This document shows positions 1-10,600 of a DNA stretch of 64,000 nucleotides, in pieces. The notes under the pieces are model-generated. The model saw only the letters and a program-made list of their open reading frames with translations. It ran no database searches and was not told where the DNA came from. The stretch spans positions 35,163,716-35,227,715 of the forward strand of contig NC_087064.1 of the NCBI RefSeq assembly GCF_963678635.1. The letters run 5' to 3'. Both the position numbers and the translations under genes were made by a program. Each line of letters begins with the position of its first letter. Position 1 is the stretch's first letter. Source of the stretch: Symsagittifera roscoffensis (Eukaryota > Xenacoelomorpha > Acoela > Convolutidae).

Positions 1-26
1 GACTGGAGGGTCACGTTTGTGGAGGT

Positions 27-1523
27 ATGGACTGTGTGAAGACCCTGGAAAAACAACACAAGCAATTGACGGTATTGTTTGGAAACGTAGTGATGAAAGC
101 AAGAACAGAAACGGAACTGATAGCAGATTGCCATGGAGGAACCGATGTGAATCTAGTGACTGCACTAGGATTCTACAGCATGTTTGGTTCTTTAGAGTCA
201 CTATTGAATCTAGAACAGAAACATGAGATGGTCACAGCCATCAGTGTAGAAGTATTCCCAGGAGTTCTGCAGACTGAGCAGAAATACATAGGAAAATGGA
301 GGGAAGCAATCGAGACGGAAATGAACATTAGACACAGTGAGACTTATTGTAGACCATCAGGAGCACGATATTTGGTGGGTTCAACATTGGCTCCAATGTG
401 CAAGAGCAGATACCCTGTACATTTCGTAGCTGTGGACGTGAAGAGTACGAGAACGATTGTGGATCAAGCCTTCTCAGTGCCGAAGTGTGTGAGACTGGCG
501 AGAATGTCCGAGAAGTCATACGAGTTACTATGTAAGATGTTCTCAGCAGTTCCAGAGAGAACCAAAGAAGAATTGGAGTCAATCCTAGGAAAGAAGTTCA
601 TGGGATATGTGAGCGGGAACTTCAGTGACTTTGAGAGGCAGAAACAGAGAGGATCAACTGTCACAGATTACAATGCAGTAGACGAGAATGATGAAGTCCA
701 CCGAGTGATGATGGAAATGGAACCATTACTGGAAGCTTCGGGAAAACGTAATTGGAGGAGCATCATGTTGACACATGACGAGTTTCCTTGCCACTGCTTG
801 CTGCAGACCTGGTGGTATCCCAAGCGTAGTAATCTGATGTTGATCTGGGACTCTGGAGAGCTGCTCTCCATGGGTTTACCAGATTCATCACAGCCCATAA
901 CAATAGTGATAGTGGGAGTTATGATGGCGATACGATGGCGGGAAGCTCATGTGAGAGAAAATAATAGACAGGAGGCACCGACGAGAGAACAGTTGCGGAA
1001 ATTAGATTTAGATCTTTTTGAGACAATGTGCAAAGTTCTAAACATTCCGATGGAAGTGAAGAAGATATGGGCAAGAAAACGATTGATGCCATGGTTCAGA
1101 GCTAACATGACTGCATGGTTGTACGAATATGCGAAAAAGCATATGTCGAAGCACGGCAGAGTGTACAGTGAATATCAGCTGGACATTGGAGCAGGAGCTT
1201 TCAAGCGAGCTCTCGTGACTCATCGGAATGCAGTGACCACCGCTGTGAAAAGAATTTCCAGGACGAGTGAACGTAGTGGAAAGGAGAAAACAGAGGTGCT
1301 GAAAGAAGATTTGGAGAGAAACGTGACGTTGTGTCTCCACAACAGCTTCTGCAGGAACAGAGAATCTAATGTGGATCCCCTACCTTGCTGTAAACAGAGG
1401 GTGGAAGAGCAGAAGTGTTGGAGGACGGCTTCCAGCAGCGTCAGGATTGCTAACGACGTGTTACAAGATACGGAGACTGAGAGTGCAGAGTCAGTATCAC
1501 AGGAGGAAGAAATGGAGCATTGA
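27..1523 (+). CDS. Uncharacterised 498-residue ORF, 5' end possibly outside window
   Basis: A single uninterrupted frame of 498 codons ends in TGA. The frame is also open upstream to the window edge, so the ATG at 27 may be internal and the gene or element may begin before this window. I do not recognise the family. The protein is mixed hydrophilic with no signal peptide; a short hydrophobic run (ITIVIVGVMMAI, about residues 292-303) is too isolated to call a membrane anchor. The C-terminal ~60 residues are Glu/Ser-rich and acidic. Several Cys and His are scattered (CHCLL near residue 255, PCCK near 453) without a regular zinc-finger spacing. Length without introns, and retroelement remnants next door, suggest a transposon or integrated-element ORF more than a host gene, but this is inference. 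It could equally be a large single exon of a host gene. Confidence 0.55.
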   Translation: MDCVKTLEKQHKQLTVLFGNVVMKARTETELIADCHGGTDVNLVTALGFYSMFGSLESLLNLEQKHEMVTAISVEVFPGVLQTEQKYIGKWREAIETEMNIRHSETYCRPSGARYLVGSTLAPMCKSRYPVHFVAVDVKSTRTIVDQAFSVPKCVRLARMSEKSYELLCKMFSAVPERTKEELESILGKKFMGYVSGNFSDFERQKQRGSTVTDYNAVDENDEVHRVMMEMEPLLEASGKRNWRSIMLTHDEFPCHCLLQTWWYPKRSNLMLIWDSGELLSMGLPDSSQPITIVIVGVMMAIRWREAHVRENNRQEAPTREQLRKLDLDLFETMCKVLNIPMEVKKIWARKRLMPWFRANMTAWLYEYAKKHMSKHGRVYSEYQLDIGAGAFKRALVTHRNAVTTAVKRISRTSERSGKEKTEVLKEDLERNVTLCLHNSFCRNRESNVDPLPCCKQRVEEQKCWRTASSSVRIANDVLQDTETESAESVSQEEEMEH

Positions 1524-1573
1524 CGAATGACCGAAAAGCAAGATGGGAAAAAAAGAGACGAAAATTAGAAGAA

Positions 1574-1597
1574 TTTAGAAGTTTTAGAACTTCTAAA
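1574..1597. other. Perfect 10-bp hairpin after the 498-residue ORF
   Basis: The arms TTTAGAAGTT and AACTTCTAAA flank a 4-base loop, about 50 bp past the stop codon. The rest of 1524-1849 is AT-rich and holds nothing I can identify. Confidence 0.5.
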
Positions 1598-1849
1598 CGA
1601 CGAAAAAAGAAGAGAACAAAGGTGTAATGAAGGAAAAGTTAAAACTCAGAATTATTTTATGTGTGTGAAAAAACTCAAGTGAGAAACCAAGCAACCAAGT
1701 TGTAATTGGAAACTGAAACATTTAGTTGAGTTTTGAAATTGTTGCATTTATAAATTTGCAATTTGATTTTAGTTGAAGGGCTTTAGAGACACTCACTTAC
1801 TATTTATTTAGAAAGGCTTAAGTGAAGGAGTATATTTAAATATTCCAGC

Positions 1850-2450
1850 CTACATATTGGCAAGAATGACTGCTAAAGAAGAACCCAATGCTACCCCATC
1901 AGTTTGGATATACCATCTGCCATCACACATAAAATAAACGTCTGTAACCGCCATTCTCATGAGATCTTTAAAAGTTTCTTTATCAACAGGATGAAGTTCC
2001 TCCAATTTTTAGAGAATATCTGCTGCTAACTCGATCGACTCTAGGACAGGGACGTTGGTATATAGGCTCTTGACGTCGAGAGAAACAATAACTTCGTCTT
2101 CCTCTAAACTCACCTCCATCAAGTCACGTTTGATATTGATAGTAGACGTCTCTATTTTGGCTTCTTCAATTTTATCAAACCATTTACTCAACTGGTTGGT
2201 AAGATTCTCATAACAGCTACCCGGGATAGACAGAACTGGACGGAGAGGTTTTTTCTGTTTATGTACTTTCGCCAGGCCATACAGTCTCGCCGGCTGAGCA
2301 CCCGTAGATCTGCATTTACTGTATAAATCGGATGAGATCTTCCCCGCACGAACTAGTGACATGAGGTTTCTATTGAACGCCGACTCAATCGCAATTAAAA
2401 CATCCTTCTTTCTAGAATTGTGACATTCGACCAGAATGTGAAAAATGCAT
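1850..2450 (-). pseudogene. Penelope-like element reverse transcriptase fragment (broken)
   Basis: On the minus strand the frame reads through motifs typical of Penelope-like reverse transcriptases: LYGLAKVHK with PLRPVLSIPGS after it, VSLDVKSLYTNVPV (the motif A region with its Asp) and, past an in-frame TAA at about 2006-2008, DGRWYIQTDGVALGSSLAVILANM-like sequence ending in TAG at 1850-1852. It therefore covers the fingers and the start of the palm. The YxDD catalytic box, the thumb and any GIY-YIG endonuclease are absent. Upstream the frame stays open to about 2474. One premature stop plus truncation at both ends makes this a dead fragment. I looked by eye for a hammerhead ribozyme core, common in Penelope terminal repeats, and saw none nearby. 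Confidence 0.8.
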
Positions 2451-2474
2451 TCTCTGCGGAATTCGAAATTTTAG

Positions 2475-3415
2475 CAGCGAGCCTTCCCAATTAGTGATTT
2501 TAAAGGATTAACGACGTTATTTGAACGATGGGACAAAACGTGAAGGTTGTAGGATTCGGGAATTGCTAATTTTTAATTTTTCGAAGTGATTACGTAACAT
2601 TTCTGAGAAACGTCAGAAACGGCCATTTTGGCAAAAAGGTCGAAGAAAAACAGAACAACATTAGCTGCGATCGCGAGAAGCACGGAGATTGTGAAAAAAA
2701 AACGAAAACAAATCACGGAGTTAACAGAGAGCACTCCGAGTTGCAACTATTATGTCGCTACAATAGTTGCAAGGCCGTTGCAGATAACGGTGAAGGGTGG
2801 AAGACAGCCTTCCGGATTACGAAGAAATCAAGATTAACGAGCTTGATTCAGTGGATTCAAGAATCCGGAAGGAATTCGGAACTGAGACTTTTATCCTTTT
2901 ATATAGACTTTTAGCTTCTTGTCATGTCCTGATTTGAATTTAATTAACAACTGGATTCATTTTGATAAGGATGAGAAGCTAGGAGTTGGGGGAAAGTGTT
3001 GATCCATCTTCGATGGAGATGATGATTTTTATCTACTGAGCAAAAACAATAGTAATATTATAAAATAGTAGTAGCCCTGTTTTTAGGAGTGACCTCGTGG
3101 TCTGGGGATACTGAGACCTAGCCATGAGCTCACTATTTCTGCATGTAATTAAGTTAATTTGAGTGTTTTGACCGAAGCCGAAAGCAGTAACGTTTTTCTC
3201 GACCCGATGTTAGAAAAGACCACCAAAAGTACTGGCTTGGTAGAGACGGTGAAAAGCATATAAAGCTCTGTTTAGACGTTAGCCAGTCGTCTTAGGACTA
3301 AGAAACATCAATTGATCAAAACAAATAAACTCCATTATCGATGGGTTTTAAAAAGAAAAGCTTGAATTAATCAAATATAAAAACAAAATAAAGCGTTAAC
3401 GCTATCGTCTAAAAA
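2475..3415. other. No gene seen; probable retroelement flanks
   Basis: No coding region is supportable here. A 69-codon open frame at 2628-2837 is Lys/Arg-rich and resembles nothing I know. Short self-complementary stretches occur (GCAACTATT...AATAGTTGC around 2743-2771, and TTCCGGATT...AATCCGGAA around 2810-2862), which may be parts of an untranslated region or terminal repeat of one of the flanking retroelements. Confidence 0.4.
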
Positions 3416-5101
3416 TTATAAATAGAATATCTCATCAAGTTTGTCATAGACTCTAATCGTGCCCAAAACGCAGGCGGCATTGGCTGATTGTATAGCCATT
3501 GAAAGCCGCTGTCTAAGGAATCCTGAGGCTCGGTCGTCGTTTGTAAGGGATTTAATGAGCCTTCCGAGCTTTTTGATAAAGGAGGACGTGTTCTTACTGC
3601 GCTGTCCTTGTGTTGTGAAAGCAACAGCTTGGAAAATATGTCCTCGCCTTGTGAGTTCTTCATACTTCGCGTTCTTTAAGGTTTCTGCAGACTCAGCTGT
3701 CCCAGAGGGATCTCCCCTAGAGGGTGCAAGGGCATCAACAATAGTTGCATCCCAGACAAGCGTTTGTCCTCTCTCCCACGGAACTAAAGTAGCACCGTCT
3801 GGTCTCTTGCCGTCAGACCGACACATTCCAGGGGGTTCCAGAACGGAAGGGTAACCCGCTAGGGCCAATGTTCGTTTGATAATGTTGTTGACCATTGTGT
3901 ACCTGGCGTGCCGGCCAGCACTTTTCCGGCATGAGAGACCATGAAGGCCTGAATTGTCTACAGTCGAGCCACAAACACAACGGTGTGTGGCACAGACTGG
4001 ACTGCCTAAACGAGTGGCGACGGCAATTCTCAATTGACTGTCTGTTAACTTCAGCCCTAGAGCTTGCGATGGAAGCGCGTTAATCCATGCTGCTGCTTCC
4101 TTGCCTTGAAAGGCCATTAGTCTCTTTCGGTTGTTGTTGTCTACCAAAGTGAGAGTGGTAGCTAGCATGTGTTTAAAGGCGGGACCTGTCCAATTGCTTT
4201 GAACGTGTGGATGGACGGGCCGTTCGACACAGTTACTCTGTTGTTGCCACTTCTCAAAAGCCTGTCCGATCGTGACGGGAACATTCACCAATCCGTCTGG
4301 TAGGATAGAGGCAATAATAGTCCGGCAACTCTCCGCTGAAGCTAAATACGCAGATGGTGCAGTGATAAATGCCGAACTAATACCCAAGCCTCCCAGAGTG
4401 GATGGCCAATGTAACTGAGAGGCAGATATATGATCTAGAGTGATGTTGCAGATTTCTTCCACTGATTTCTGGAGGGTGTTGTCGTAATTTTGAAGGAGCT
4501 GCTCGTATAGAAAACAAGGGGCTGTACGAAGGAAATATAGGAGTTTGGGTAGCGCAAACGAGTTCTTTATCATAAAAAGGGCATGGTGGGCTTCCAATTC
4601 TCCGAGTCTAGAACGCATTCTCTCCAGGGACTCTGTTTTCTGTCGTATACAGTCCTCTATAGCTAATTGTCCAATCGGGGCTCCAAGGATAACGAGGTCT
4701 TCGATGTTCGTAACTTCGGTAAAGGGACTGATAGTCCGGAAACGGTCAAGGATTTCTTGTTGACGAGTTATGGATGGCTGTCCAAGAAAGGTTATTTCGC
4801 ATTTTTTCGAGTGTATCTCTAAACCAAGCTTCTTCGATTCCTCGATGATCCTGCTAAAATTCCACAGGACACGCTGCCAATTGCCTGCGATGTTTCCGTC
4901 ATCCAGGAACCAGATGTTGAGTTCGGTATCCACATTTCCCACCATATCATTGATCGTATCAGAGAAAACTGGTGGTCCTTCCGGGTCTCCTTGTTGTGCA
5001 CCTTCATCGGAACTGATGGTGAAGTTGCCGTAGAATAATTTGGATGGTTGCCCATACGGAGACTCGGTGTACTTAAAAATAGAGGGTCTCTCTAAGGCCA
5101 C
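3416..5101 (-). pseudogene. RT element, catalytic FLDD, thumb and restriction-like endonuclease part
   Basis: 561 codons in a different frame from the upstream half. Residues 36-43 QQGDPEGP are RT motif B and residues 65-68 FLDD are the catalytic motif C. A long helical thumb/linker follows. Cys375 and Cys377 (CVCG), His387 and Cys391 (HGLSC) and the GRHARY stretch at 396-401 form the zinc-knuckle and RH signature that precedes the nuclease in R2-like proteins. RPDG at 433-436 and the Asp of VWDATIV (451) fit a PD-(D/E)xK restriction-like endonuclease. The catalytic residues look intact, so only the frameshift upstream marks it as inactive. The listed ATG is internal to the ancestral protein. 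Confidence 0.78.
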
Positions 5102-6333
5102 TTTGTTGAGGATTTTATTTTTTTATCACGACTCACGGAATTAAAGGCATTGGCGAAATCAATTTTCAGGAGAACATGGTCAGGTGTAATTGCGCTGCTG
5201 CCGATGTATGACTTGACGGCATGTGCTGCTGCTTCTGCGCCTAGAGGCGTGCCATAGCCAAGTTGCCTTGAACCGAAATCTCTCCTCCTCTCGTTGAAAA
5301 CAGCCGAACCAGCACACTTAGACGCAAGCCTGTGCACCGTATTGCCAACTGCAATAGGCCGGACACCATTGTCTTTCTTTGATAAAGCAGAAAGGTTCGC
5401 TCCAAAAAAGTAAGGCCGAATAAAGGTGGGAGTCCGTCCTGCTAAAACAACAGTGTTAATGAATTTTGTGAGGTTGCTCAAACATCTGTTATCCGCTTCA
5501 CCGGCAGAGTCATCAATCATATCCTTGAGGACCTGGGGCGAAAGACGGTCTGGGCCGGGAGCGGAACCAGAGGGAAAGGACTTGATACACTTCTTAACTG
5601 TGGCTGATGAGACAACACACGGCGTGGTCTCAATCTCTCCTGGGATTTCAGTGTCCGTCACCTTCCGTTCAGGATGTTTGTCTTTTAATTTTCCATATGT
5701 TTCGTCGTTGGGTCGGAGAACTGAATCATTAGATGCCAAAATTCTAATTGCTGCCTTGATGTTTCCATCGTCAATCTTTTGGGACACGAAGCGAGCAGTA
5801 TCACTGCCTCCTTTCTTTTTAACAGCCTTTCGATTTTCGTCTGCGGTGGTGTTTGGGAAGGCTACTATGTTCTTTCTCACTTGTGTGGCAAGTGATTTCT
5901 GATGTTTGGCTCCAGTTCTGGTGGGTACACGCAGGCATGTAGGCGCTAAATTCATCATGTTGTTCCAGTTTGCTACATCGTCTGGGTCTGCACAAATTTT
6001 CTCGAGGATGTTACTGAAAAGTTCTGCTAGATTCCGTCTACTGGCTTTCGGGACTCTCCTTAGGACATTTACTCGGTCACGAATAGTCTTGTCGAGTGCT
6101 TCGAGGACCTTCGTGGTTTCGGGGTTTTCAGGTCGTTTAACGCACTGACGGCATTTGAAAGGCATGTCCTCGGGTATTGTCCTCGGGATATGGTGGGAAT
6201 ATGGTGGGAAATTCCTCGGGATATGGTGGGAAATTGAAAGGCATGTTATGTCAGGACTTAGTTTTATTTTCCGTCGATATGTATCTTCTGGGCGAATGTT
6301 ACAAATCATCGAAAGGCTTGAACTGTTCTCCAT
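5092..6333 (-). pseudogene. RT element, N-terminal part and RT motifs up to motif A
   Basis: 413 codons. The first ~70 residues overlap a short DNA repeat (three partial copies of CCTCGGGATATGGTGGGAA at about 6171-6235) and look non-conserved, so the native start is uncertain. From about residue 230 the RT region begins: FPSGSAPGPDRLSPQ, then NKKD-like SKKDNGVRPIAVGNT, RQLGYGTPLGAEAAAHAV, and motif A as LLKIDFANAFNSV near residue 395. Directly after motif A, an A-rich insertion of about 8 bp (around 5118-5130) shifts the frame and the protein ends in unrelated residues. The remaining RT core continues in the next frame at 3416-5101. The frameshift in an A-run could be a real mutation or, less likely, a homopolymer sequencing error. 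Confidence 0.75.
6171..6235. repeat. Short degenerate tandem repeat
   Basis: The block CCTCGGGATATGGTGGGAA occurs in about three full or partial copies inside the frame that opens the RT element. It adds low-complexity HHIPR residues and is probably not original to the element. Confidence 0.6.
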
Positions 6334-6712
6334 TCAGAACTAATATGTACAGAATGATCAAAAATCATAAAAAGTACAATTTTTATACAATTATTTTATA
6401 CAATTTATTATACAATTAATCTTTGTATATTATCTTTTCTCGTGTCGAGTTGCGTGTTATTATTGAAGAAACGTAGCACGTATCGAAATTCATTGTAAGG
6501 GCATCAACTCTTATCATCTTTTTTATTATTATCACTTCCACATCTAGAAAATTCCAAGGATTTTAACTGGAATATGTGATGAAGGGACTCCTGACTGTAA
6601 CCTCGGATTCTTTGATACTTTTGACCTTTTGATTACTTCATTTTGACCTGATTTTTTATTTTATAATCACCCGTTTTTTTCAGGTATAACATTGTAGAGA
6701 ACTAAGCTTCAC
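6334..6712. other. AT-rich upstream region with a 3' splice-site-like sequence before WDR91
   Basis: The spacer is AT-rich without a recognisable gene. A strong acceptor-like sequence (CCGTTTTTTTCAG, ending at 6683) lies 29 bases before the WDR91 ATG. It would fit an intron in the 5' untranslated region or a trans-splicing acceptor. No promoter motif can be assigned. Confidence 0.45.
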
Positions 6713-7633
6713 ATGGCTTTTGTTGGTAATATTGGTGCTACTGCGGAGTTGGATGACCAGATAAAAGAGTATTTATTATTTCGTGGATTCACGGCGGCTG
6801 CGAGGACATTCGAAAGCGAAATCAGCAAGGTTAATTCCGGTCCACCTAATTTTCCGTCCTCACTGTCAACTGGATTTGAAAAAAGCTGTAACGTTGATAA
6901 ACTTGTTGAGTCTTTGATGAGTCTAATTTCATCTCACGATCTTACGCAGCTATCGAACTTATGGAATTTTATTAGCAAAAGGTACTTCTCAAGCTGTGAC
7001 TCAGGTCAATCCAGTGCCTTACGAAAAATTGAACTCAGTTTATTCCGATGTTTCCTCGTCAACTGTGTAACAAGTGGAAGATCTGACAAAATACTTGAGT
7101 TCTTTGAGAAGTCTGCCAAGTTGATGCCGCATTACGACTGGGGTGAATGGTATGGCCTGCCGTATGTGAAAAATCCCGAATTGAATGATCGCTTTGCCCC
7201 ATTTTTTCAGCGAGCTTGGCAGGAAACATTTGTTATTTCTTTGCACAATTTCCTTAACATAATTTTTATGTCAGCTCCTAAACCAAGTTTATTGAACAAC
7301 CGACACGAAGCGTCTTTGTTGCAGTATTTACGAGACGAGAATTTTCTTTTGAAAGAACAGATAATTGCGAAGCAGAAGTCATCCGATGTATCTACAAGTC
7401 TTGACTCAACGATTGAGGCAAAGGTAATATCTAATTCGCAGCATAATGAGCTAAATACTAGGAGTGAAGAGGACTGGGTGTTTCAAGAAAATTACTACTC
7501 GGCTAAAGAAGTGAAACAAGGACCGAGTTCAGGGCGAAATTTGATGGCGAATGGCTTTGGAATCAAACAAACTATCAAGTCAGCTATTCCCAAGGCTCGT
7601 GGCATAACTGGAGGACGTTCTAATGCTTCGTGA
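6713..7633 (+). CDS. WDR91: WDR91-like protein, N-terminal half only
   Basis: WDR91 acts on endosomes, where with WDR81 it restrains Beclin-1/PI3K complex activity and promotes early-to-late endosome conversion. The 306-residue product matches the N-terminal part of that family as I recall it: IKEYLLFRGFTAAARTFESE (15-34, LisH-like), DLTQLSNLWNFISKRYFS (76-93), SLFRCFLVN (109-117), WGEWYGLPYV (143-152), and the hallmark ETFVISLHNFLNIIF (171-185), then a short coiled coil (about 200-222). The animal protein is over 700 residues with C-terminal WD40 repeats. Here the frame ends after a Gly/Ser/Arg tail and no WD40 coding follows. The sequence is one exon. The ATG at 6713 is the first after an acceptor-like site. 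An AATAAA lies at 7813-7818. It is either a truncated gene or retrocopy, a short isoform, or a gene whose later exons I failed to find. Confidence 0.82.
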   Translation: MAFVGNIGATAELDDQIKEYLLFRGFTAAARTFESEISKVNSGPPNFPSSLSTGFEKSCNVDKLVESLMSLISSHDLTQLSNLWNFISKRYFSSCDSGQSSALRKIELSLFRCFLVNCVTSGRSDKILEFFEKSAKLMPHYDWGEWYGLPYVKNPELNDRFAPFFQRAWQETFVISLHNFLNIIFMSAPKPSLLNNRHEASLLQYLRDENFLLKEQIIAKQKSSDVSTSLDSTIEAKVISNSQHNELNTRSEEDWVFQENYYSAKEVKQGPSSGRNLMANGFGIKQTIKSAIPKARGITGGRSNAS

Positions 7634-10600
7634 TTTACATGTATTCAAATATCTCAAATTAGTTAATTAAAAAATTTTGAACAGTTTTGTGTTGTACAAA
7701 AATACCCATGCTTAAGTTTTTGCCCCATGCTCCTGCAGTTATCACATGTAGTAAAGACTTCGAGTCTGATGAGAAGCCAAAAAGATCAGCAGAAGTCTTC
7801 CCGCATATAAAAAATAAATGGCTTTTGGCCAATGTTTCCTATCAATCTTCTGTATATCTATTTGAGCGGTAAACTTATCTTGCCATATTTAAGCCAATTT
7901 TACATGTTTAAGCAAAGTAAGTTCTCTACATTTTAAAACTACACACTAAATCATCATAGCTATGCGGTGTGTGAATGCTTGGGCGCTTTTGGGAGCCAGA
8001 GGATTTTTAACTCATGTTTTGCGTTTTTACGCTTGCAATTAGCAAGTGATGTCAAATCGGAACATGGACGTTTTTCAATGTAAACTACCTTTATATGAAG
8101 TTAAACCGTTTTCTCAAGTCTACTTGCGTCAGCCAATAGACATTTTGAGCATGAATGCATTTTAAATACCCGTTCTATTCGAAATTTGTTTTTAAGAGCA
8201 ATGAACGTAGTGAGAACTCTTAAAAAGGTTTTTTTTAGGAAAAGTCTTCAAATTTGTTCACGCTCAATTTTGATTTTTTTGCGGTTTGACTTGTGATTTC
8301 TTTCTGAGTTCAGTGCATTTCCATTGTTAAAAGGAAGGCAAACTCAATTATTAAACAGTCAAGATTACAAAAAAAACGTGATTGACGTCTAATTTTTGTA
8401 AATGGAAATTAGTTTATCAGACTTCCCAGCGAAATAAAAGTTTTACCTATTGATCCAATTTTATCAAATTGGGTTAATTTTAACAAAATTTTAACAAATT
8501 CCGCCTGTATTCTGGGCACAATCCGAGAAGTTGACTCCCTAGAAGAACTTTTCTATACTATATAACTCCTTCATTTACATGACCTTATATGACCGCGTAT
8601 TTAATTTACGTTTTTATTTGAAAAAAATTTCAACAAAAAAAAAATCAGCATAAATTGTTCTACAAATTCAGAACGCTTTAAAGCCATATATTTTCTTCGA
8701 AACTCAAAAAAATGAAGGTTTTTGAGAAAACAAGACAGTTTTTTTTTCAGTTGACATGCGTTTATTACTCTTTTGTAACTGTCAGTTTGCTATGTTTTTT
8801 TTTAATGTTGATTGTAAATTTACGAAATAATGCGTCGTTTGATGAGCGAAAAAATTGTTGGCCTGTGTGTGTTGTCATTGGGGCTCGAGAAAGTTTTTTG
8901 AGTTTCATGTCCAAACATGATTGTTTTCTCCTGAACGGATGTCTGCTCAGAAATTTTCGGCTTTTTTATCGCTTCGTAACTCTTGTTCCGTTGCTATTTT
9001 TTATTTCATTGTGTTACATGCATATTTTTATCGAAATTAAACACAAGACAACTCGAGAGAAACATTTAAAATTTTGATGGATCAAGTTTTTTAAGCATTT
9101 ATGACGCTTGCGTTTAGCATGCGTTTTCAAATCGGAGTATTGACTTTTTTCGGTTAACAACTTGTTTTCGAAGATAAAAGGAGTTGAAAGTTTTTTGTAA
9201 ATTTAATCTTCTGCTTTCTCAGTTTTAAAAAAGTAAGTTATGTTTTTGGTTCCCATTGAATACTTTTGCTTAATAATGATCGTCATTTAGGGTAGGCTAT
9301 GTGGGTGTATCCAATCTTTTGTAAGTATCTTTTTGTCTATCTTGGTTATCTTTTATCACTCTTTTTGTGCTTTTTATTATCTATTCTTAAATTTTGACTT
9401 TTTTATCTATATTTCAGATAATCTTTTTGTTTCGAATTTTTTTTAATTCAACTGCAATAAAAGCTTTATTTTCTTTTTCATGTTCAACAACCTAGTTGAA
9501 GCACCGGAGGTGCGAGTCATGCGCTAGTAACTTCTTATTATCTTAAAAAATAAAATCGATTTTTTTTTTTCAAATTTTTTCCTTTTGAGCTTGAAAGTTT
9601 TCGGCCTATATTATATCGGCTTAGTGGCCTCACGTTGTTTTATTTGAGGAGCAAATAAAGTGTTTTGGGGGGATGAGGTGGACTTATATACTTTTCAGAA
9701 GTCTGAAGTCTTGTTGATTTTTTTTCGGCTTAAAGGGTTTCTGAAAAGGTATTGTCGGCTTTGTTACCGCTGGGTACATTATCTTCCGATGCTTATTACA
9801 CAATCTGTTGTATTGGCATGTTTTTTGTTTCAAAACTAGCTTTATTCGTTTTTATTACATCTTGTTTTTTTCGACCTTTTTGTTTTTCTCAGGTTCGCCC
9901 ATGTTTTTTTTTTACTTTCGACTGCTTTCGTCTCATCTTCTATTATCTGGGTTGGCATAGTTTTTTTTGTGTTGTACCACTCGTGGTGCAAAGCATGTGG
10001 CGTTTTCTAATGCATGTAGTGTTTTAGCGTGCAAGTTTAAAAGTAAATTTTCTATGTTTTTTTTCCCGCGTGATATCACCTTTATTTGGTCTATTATATA
10101 CCCAATCCGGATTGTCTCATGAGTTCTTTCTTAGTAGAAACTGCCATTTCTCTTAAGTATCAACGAACGAACTGAAGACAATAAATGAGATTTTGCGATA
10201 TTAATTCAGGAAAACATAAGAAAAGGTGTTCACGCTTTACCTCGATTTGTCGCAATTCGAATTTATTCAGTTAGTTTTTATACATTAGCTAAAATGAAGG
10301 CAGGGCACGATCTCCAACAACAAAAGAACTAATGACGCGGACAGCATGATTTTTTTTGTTTCGAAAGTGGATAGAAATTCTTAGATTCCCCAGCGGAATA
10401 ATGAGTCACCCGTTGATCCAATTGTCTCAATTTGGATCAGTTTTAACGCTTGTAATTAGTAAGCGTTGCCAAGGTGGAACACGAATTTTTGTCAGGTTAA
10501 CAACTTGTCTGACAAGATCACTGAATTAGGACTTTTACTGGTCAAGGAACCGAATCTGGCCAGGACTAGTTGTTTTTGCAAACTGATAAATTTTTACTTG

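Larger units (their letters stand above)
3416..6333 (-). mobile_element. Non-LTR retrotransposon-like RT with restriction-like endonuclease tail, frameshifted
   Basis: Two overlapping minus-strand frames make up one reverse transcriptase plus nuclease ORF. The order is N-terminal region, RT fingers/palm, FLDD box, thumb, a CCHC-type zinc knuckle, then an RPD...D nuclease motif. That is the architecture of site-specific R2/R4-type elements that carry a restriction-like endonuclease after the RT. The closest recalled relatives are abundant uncharacterised RT proteins of cnidarians, molluscs and other invertebrates with the phrases RPIAVG and GLHGLSC. No terminal repeats, target-site duplication or poly(A) tail could be fixed, so the limits given are those of the frames. 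Confidence 0.75.

Noticed and set aside
1850-3415. Hammerhead ribozyme expected near a Penelope-like element
   Set aside because: I looked for CTGATGA...GAAA cores by eye on both strands near the fragment and found none that would fold.
3459-5902. Plus-strand frames of 60-158 codons opposite the RT element
   Set aside because: They are antisense shadows of the minus-strand RT and nuclease coding sequence.
7687-7872. 61-codon frame after WDR91, considered as a continuation exon
   Set aside because: It does not resemble any WDR91 segment I know and lacks a clear acceptor.
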